Below are positions 9,334-12,902 of a stretch of DNA of 12,902 nucleotides, piece by piece (the stretch's first letter is position 1; every line of letters begins with the position of its first letter). The position numbers were made by a program, and so were the translations under genes. The notes under the pieces were generated by a model. That model saw nothing but the letters and a program-made list of their open reading frames with translations. It was not told the origin of the DNA and made no database searches. Source of the DNA: Spirogloea muscicola (lineage: Eukaryota; Streptophyta; Zygnematophyceae; Spirogloeales; Spirogloeaceae); assembly GCA_009602725.1 (NCBI GenBank), contig WELB01000092.1, positions 418,463-431,364 of the forward strand, written 5' to 3'.

Positions 9334-9478
9334 ACTGGAGCACATAATTGGACAGTCCACGGTGTGCAAGGAGCGGGCTGACAGGCTTGTGGGCCTCCAA
9401 GTCGAGCAAAGCAAACCTATGATGTTGACAAGCAGTGTGAACCACCGGCAAGGTGACCGCAAGCGCCAGCTCTCATGA
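9308..9478 (+). pseudogene. Possible broken coding fragment, Gln-rich helical peptide
   Basis: From 9308 to the stop at 9476-9478 the plus strand is open for 56 codons. It reads as a plausible helical segment: three Gln, LNQLEHIIGQS, then KERADRLVGLQVEQSK. The 26-bp tandem copy just upstream puts the preceding sequence in another frame. With only one copy counted, the frame would run uninterrupted from about 9183. A GTGACC donor-like site follows codon CAA at 9450-9452. The antisense strand is also open in the same register, so strand and coding status are unproven. No family is recognised. Confidence 0.18.
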
Positions 9479-9631
9479 TTTCACGAATCAGATCGCGGAG
9501 GACAACGGGTGCTGGCGGCCCCTTAGAGCTGGCAGTATTCTCAGCGGCCATAGCTACCACACATGCAAGAGCCCTAGTCAACTGGCGCTGGGCTGCAAAG
9601 TCGCTCCAGGCCGACAACCCTAGGCCGTCGC

Positions 9632-9637
9632 TTTATT
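9632..9637 (-). terminator. Distal AATAAA poly(A) signal of ETO1-like gene
   Basis: TTTATT on the plus strand reads AATAAA on the minus strand, in the context GTAAATAAAGCG, about 130 nt past the ETO1-like stop codon. It is probably an alternative cleavage signal. Confidence 0.4.
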
Positions 9638-9691
9638 TACAGCCATGGTTATTGTCTATAGCAAGGCCGTGGCCTCAGCACAGTGGGTACT

Positions 9692-9697
9692 TTTATT
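9692..9697 (-). terminator. Proximal AATAAA poly(A) signal of ETO1-like gene
   Basis: The minus strand reads CCCAATAAAAGT, with AATAAA 67 nt downstream of the TGA at 9767-9765. The spacing suits a short 3' UTR, and the site supports the chosen end of the minus-strand gene. Confidence 0.5.
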
Positions 9698-9764
9698 GGG
9701 CCTGGCGCCACCGAAGAGCGAGCGCCGGAAAGGGACAGGTGGTCTGCAGCAACATAAGCCTTGA

Positions 9765-12700
9765 TCACCCGGACGCAGCAGCAGTAGGCAGCGCCTGGCG
9801 TCCCAGAAGACGAGTGTTGAGTAGCTCAAGCGTGTCGGCGTGCATGGGATCAATGGCCAGCGCAGCGTGGCAGTCTCGTATAGCCAGCTCCTTGTCGCCC
9901 ATGCACTCATGGAATGCAGCACGCAGATGCAGCAGCTGCAGGTCCGCCTTGAATGTTATGGTGCGCGAGAGCTCCGCCAGCGCCTCCGCCTCCTGTCGGC
10001 TATCCATCAGCACTGTGCAACCAACAAAAGCGCTGTCAGGATATTTCTGCATATCAGAGCCACGTCACAGAAAATGCTGTAGCTCTTGATGCTACCGCGT
10101 GCAAGAGTCTGAGCAAGAATTTGAGGACTTCCTATATTGATGGCTACCTCATCTCAGACTTTGAGACCTTGAGTACTCCTATAGAAGCTGCCAGAGAGGG
10201 CTCTCAGCGAATGGGCGGCTGCGAGAGCACTTTCAGCTCTGAACAGTCAAGGTGACAAGCTCATACACAGCTCTCATACAGCACCAGCAGCTCATCTATG
10301 ACAACGGACAAAGAAAGTTGGCCGACAAGGTCACTGCTGAGGCTGAGCCCGTCCAACCTGCTGCGCGGTAGCGGTAAGGGTAGGTGCGAATGGGGTCGAT
10401 GTGGCGCACACGTGCAAGGTCTGCAAGGATTGCCTCACGGCTTTCGCAGTACTCAGACCGCTTCTCGTACGCGCCTGCATTGCTTTTGGACCGCTCAATG
10501 AGCCGCGTCATCTCTGCGCGCGCCGCCTGCTTATTCCCCTGCACACGAGCCAATGATGGAGTCAACAACCAGTCATTGGCTGCCTGTTCAGGTAATTAGT
10601 TGCATTACCACTGGCACAAGCTCACTTGTGGCAGTGTGAAACTGCTAATTTGCTGTATGTGTGGCTTAGGTGTAACTTGCTCAAGGGAGCGCAGTGGACC
10701 TGCAGGGCATAGACGCGCGCCAGGCCCTGGTGAGCACGCGTGTGGCGAATCTTGAGAGCATTAATGTAGCAGTCGGCTGCCTGATGGTACTTGCCAATGT
10801 CTACATACACGCTCCCAAGGTTATTCAGAGCCTGCAATGCGCAAAGTGCCAATAGCAGGCCGCATTTAGTAGGCCGCATTGCAAATATATCTGGTGCAGC
10901 TGGCGCTGCCACAACGAGGTTAGCACGCCCTGTACCATCCTCTGTTCTCCGCGAAACAGGAAGATAGACAGCACCCAAGTTGCTCAACATTTGGCCGTGT
11001 ACATTAGGTCAAACATGTAGAGGCTACGCTTGAGCAACTGACAATACCAAGCATGTAGCAAAGTGTAAGCCGACAGCTGGAGGTTGGCGGAGGAGAGAGA
11101 GAGAGGGAGAGATGGAGGAAAGAGGGGGGGGGGGGGGGGGCTGGCGCGGCGCACCTGGCCCTTGCGGAGGGCGTCGGAGGGGCACTTGAGCGCCCACTGC
11201 AGAAGCTCGACGACCGACGCGGCGGCGGCGGGGTCGAGCGACGCGTCGGCGAGCGCGTACGCCTTGAGGAAGTAGGCCTCGAATGAGCGGTGCAGCGAGA
11301 TGGACGCCTGCGCCTTGCGCAGCGCCTCGGCGCGGCGCCCGCTGTCGTATAGGATCCAGCCCTCGTACACGAGCCGCTCGTGCTCCGACGCTGAGTGCTG
11401 CCGCGCCAGCCGCAGGCTCCGCATCGCGCCCACTGGACAGTTGAGCCTACACACCACGGCCCATTTCGGTCGCTTAGCTTGCTTGCATGCACACATGTTA
11501 CAAAGATTTGTGACATTACACTCATAGCACACAATAGTTGTCGTCGACCTGAAAGCTTCATACTGAATCTCCTATGATCATTGTTTTGGGTAAGGCTAAC
11601 GTTAATCACACTGCAAGCTGGCAGCAAGTCGCCTGCAGCAATTTGCAGCTGACGCAGGCCGGTAAGTATTAATGGGGTGGTTAAAAGTGGTGGTTAGTCA
11701 TGTACCGGAGCAGCAAGAGAGACTGGCGGAAGTAAGCGATGCCCTTGCAGGGGTCCTGCTCCAGCATCTGGTGCACGACCGCCAGCGACCCGATGTCGTC
11801 CACGCTCGACCAGCGCTCGTACAGCTGCGTGAGCGGCGGCGGCCCAACGCAACAGGCGCAGGAGCGGACGTCAGGGCTGGCCATCTATGGATTACCTGCG
11901 ACACTCAAGAGAAGGCAATTTGGACAACTGCTAACCAATCTTATGGAAGACCATGAGGGAAAGCCGCAAGAGCTAGTGGCAGCAAGCCGCGGTGTGCACC
12001 TGGAGCCAGCAGTCGGCTAGCGACCAGCGCTCGACGCGGTGGTCGAGCAGGCGCAGGAGCTGTGCGGCGCCCACGCGGCCGTCGTACATGGCGTGCAGCG
12101 GATCGAGTGTCAGCAGCGCCCGAACGTCGCGCGCTGCGCTCCCATAGTCGCGCGCCGCCAGCGCAAAGTAGGCGCGCAGCTCCAGCAGGTCTGGGGCGAC
12201 CATGAACCCCAGCACGCGGTCCATCTCCTGAAGGCCGCGATAGCGAGGGACATAGGGAGGGGTCAAGCTCGCGACATCCACCGACGTCAGCGGCAACGAC
12301 GCCGTGCCGCGGTATGGCAGCAGGGATGTGGTGCGCTCACAGCCATGGCGGCGGGGACGTCGTGCGCGTCCATGAGCAGCGCCGCGCGCATCTTGTACGG
12401 GTACTTGAGCGTGGGGTCGAGCTCCGAGGCCGCATCCAAGTCCACCATCCGCTCCGGCACGGCAGCGCCGCTGCCGGCGGCGGTGCTGCTCGCGAGCAGC
12501 AACGCGCGCTCTTGGTGCATCCAGCCGGCAGGCCTGCGAAGCAGCGACGGGCATCGGCAAGACCGCTCAGGATGCCAGGCGACGATATGGAACACCCGGC
12601 AATGGTGGCGGTGGCAATGCAGTCAGTGGTGATAGCGAAAACGTCGCTAATGGCGGTGGCGGTGGCAATGTTGGCAGTTGTGGCGGCACCCATGACGAGT

Positions 12701-12902
12701 CGCAAGCAGGGGTACCTGAAGGTGGCGATGAGGGAGTCGATCTCGGCGCGGGCAGCCTCAGCATCGCCGAGCGCGGCAGCGCAGCGCGCGACGCCGGCGC
12801 GCGAGTAGGCGTGGCCCTCGGCGGCAGCCGCCAGGAAGCACCGCCGCGCTCCAGCGTACTCCGTGGCGCCGTATAGCGCACAGCCGAGGGCGTGCGACGC
12901 CG
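9765..12902 (-). CDS. ETO1: ETHYLENE OVERPRODUCER 1 (ETO1/EOL)-like TPR protein, C-terminal part (5' truncated by window edge)
   Basis: Exons on the minus strand, in order of translation: 12902-12716 (partial), 12533-12341, 12227-12000, 11824-11706, 11446-11155, 10831-10700, 10538-10358, 10012-9765; all introns GT-AG and phases agree. The 525 visible residues match the ETO1/EOL family block by block: PAGWMHQERAL, ELDPTLKYPYKMRAA, LLELRAYFALAARDY, ERWSSVDDIGSLAVVHQML, FRQSLLLLR, AMRSLRLARQH, LVYEGWILYDSGRR, ALNNLGSVYVD, AYEKRSEYCESRE, RTYPYRYRAA and LHLRAAFHE. These are the TPR repeats. ETO1 proteins (about 890-950 residues in angiosperms) also carry an N-terminal BTB domain that binds CUL3, here beyond the window. 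The known role is adaptor of a CUL3 ubiquitin ligase that degrades type-2 ACC synthases, limiting ethylene synthesis. Whether this organism uses it so is inference. The first five exons are very GC-rich and the last three less so. No stop or frameshift is seen. Confidence 0.92.
10930..10990 (-). other. TPR-like exon relic or chance match inside an ETO1-like intron
   Basis: The intron at 11154-10832 is open, in the frame of the following exon, from about 11011. Within it lies LSNLGAVYLPVSRR (from 10987), resembling the start of that next exon, LNNLGSVYVDIGK. The codons differ at many synonymous positions, so it is not a recent copy. No acceptor with suitable phase precedes it, which argues against a functional exon. 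Confidence 0.25.
11089..11140 (+). repeat. Polypurine tract ending in a 17-G run, in an ETO1-like intron
   Basis: Apart from one T (11113), 11089-11140 is all purine: a GA-rich microsatellite-like part, then G17 at 11124-11140. On the transcribed strand it is a C17 plus CT-rich tract starting about 15 nt inside the intron. Such tracts can form G-quadruplex or triplex structures and are prone to length errors in assembly. Confidence 0.7.
12601..12670 (+). repeat. Imperfect GGC/GGT-AAT repeats in an ETO1-like intron
   Basis: The 13-mer GGCGGTGGCAATG occurs at 12607-12619 and again at 12658-12670 within the intron 12534-12715, with further GGCGGT units around. It is simple-sequence expansion without coding evidence on either strand. 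Confidence 0.5.

Larger units (their letters stand above)
8343..9631. other. Convergent intergenic region between the RRM-LOTUS-RING and ETO1-like genes
   Basis: The region lies between the plus-strand stop at 8342 and the poly(A) signals of the minus-strand gene. It should hold the 3' UTR of the plus-strand gene, but no canonical AATAAA was found on that strand. Two weak coding candidates (8826-9062 minus and 9308-9478 plus) are listed separately. No tRNA, rRNA or transposase signature was seen. Confidence 0.5.

Noticed and set aside
9475-10089. 204-codon plus-strand ORF
   Set aside because: It is antisense to the last ETO1-like exon, whose minus-strand protein matches the family clearly. 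It is a shadow of GC-rich coding DNA.
11004-11627. 207-codon minus-strand ORF overlapping the ETO1-like exon at 11446-11155
   Set aside because: It is in a different frame from the conserved TPR sequence and dominated by Arg/Pro/Ser runs. It is an out-of-frame shadow.
12039-12808. Two long plus-strand ORFs (12039-12632 and 12314-12808)
   Set aside because: Both lie antisense to GC-rich ETO1-like exons and cross their introns. Arg/Ala-rich composition is typical of shadow frames.
1-12902. Search for a bacterial-style system: operon, CRISPR array, toxin-antitoxin or defence island, mobile element
   Set aside because: All confident genes are intron-containing plant genes. No regularly spaced repeats, transposase motifs, terminal inverted repeats or tRNA-like folds were found by eye.

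Overview
The window looks like nuclear DNA of a streptophyte: a streptophyte (charophyte) green alga or an early-diverging land plant. Three multi-exon genes with short GT-AG introns (about 100-350 nt) can be read, and all three have close counterparts in land plants: a plastid ClpC chaperone, an RRM-LOTUS-RING protein and an ETO1-like TPR protein. There is no bacterial operon structure, no Shine-Dalgarno signal, no CRISPR array, no RNA gene and no recognisable transposon. The species cannot be named from sequence alone.

Layout. (1) 186-3824, plus strand: the 3' 596 codons (stop included) of a ClpC-type Hsp100 gene in 11 exons. The Clp-N domain and the first Walker A lie upstream of the window; a possible 16-nt microexon sits at 66-81. 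(2) 3825-5226: ClpC 3' UTR and intergenic DNA, then an upstream region with a telo-box, a G-box and a TGACGTC site, followed by a very GC-rich stretch with poly-C runs and one unresolved base. (3) 5227-8342, plus strand: a complete gene of eight modelled exons and about 558 residues, with an N-terminal RRM, a central LOTUS/OST-HTH domain and a C-terminal C3HC4 RING. Only the exon 4/exon 5 junction is uncertain. (4) 8343-9764: a convergent intergenic region holding two weak ORF candidates and two AATAAA poly(A) signals for the minus-strand gene. (5) 9765-12902, minus strand: the C-terminal 525 residues of an ETHYLENE OVERPRODUCER 1 (ETO1/EOL)-like TPR protein in eight exons. Its N-terminal BTB part lies beyond the right edge.

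Functions. The genes are independent eukaryotic transcription units, not an operon. All three have links to protein or RNA turnover: ClpC is the unfoldase of the stromal Clp protease, the RRM-LOTUS-RING protein combines RNA recognition with a probable E3 ligase domain, and ETO1 proteins are substrate adaptors of CUL3 ligases acting on ACC synthase. This is probably coincidental gene order. I found no convincing new multi-gene system. The most interesting items are the RRM-LOTUS-RING architecture, a TPR-like exon relic inside an ETO1 intron, and a 26-bp tandem duplication that breaks an open frame at 9282-9333.
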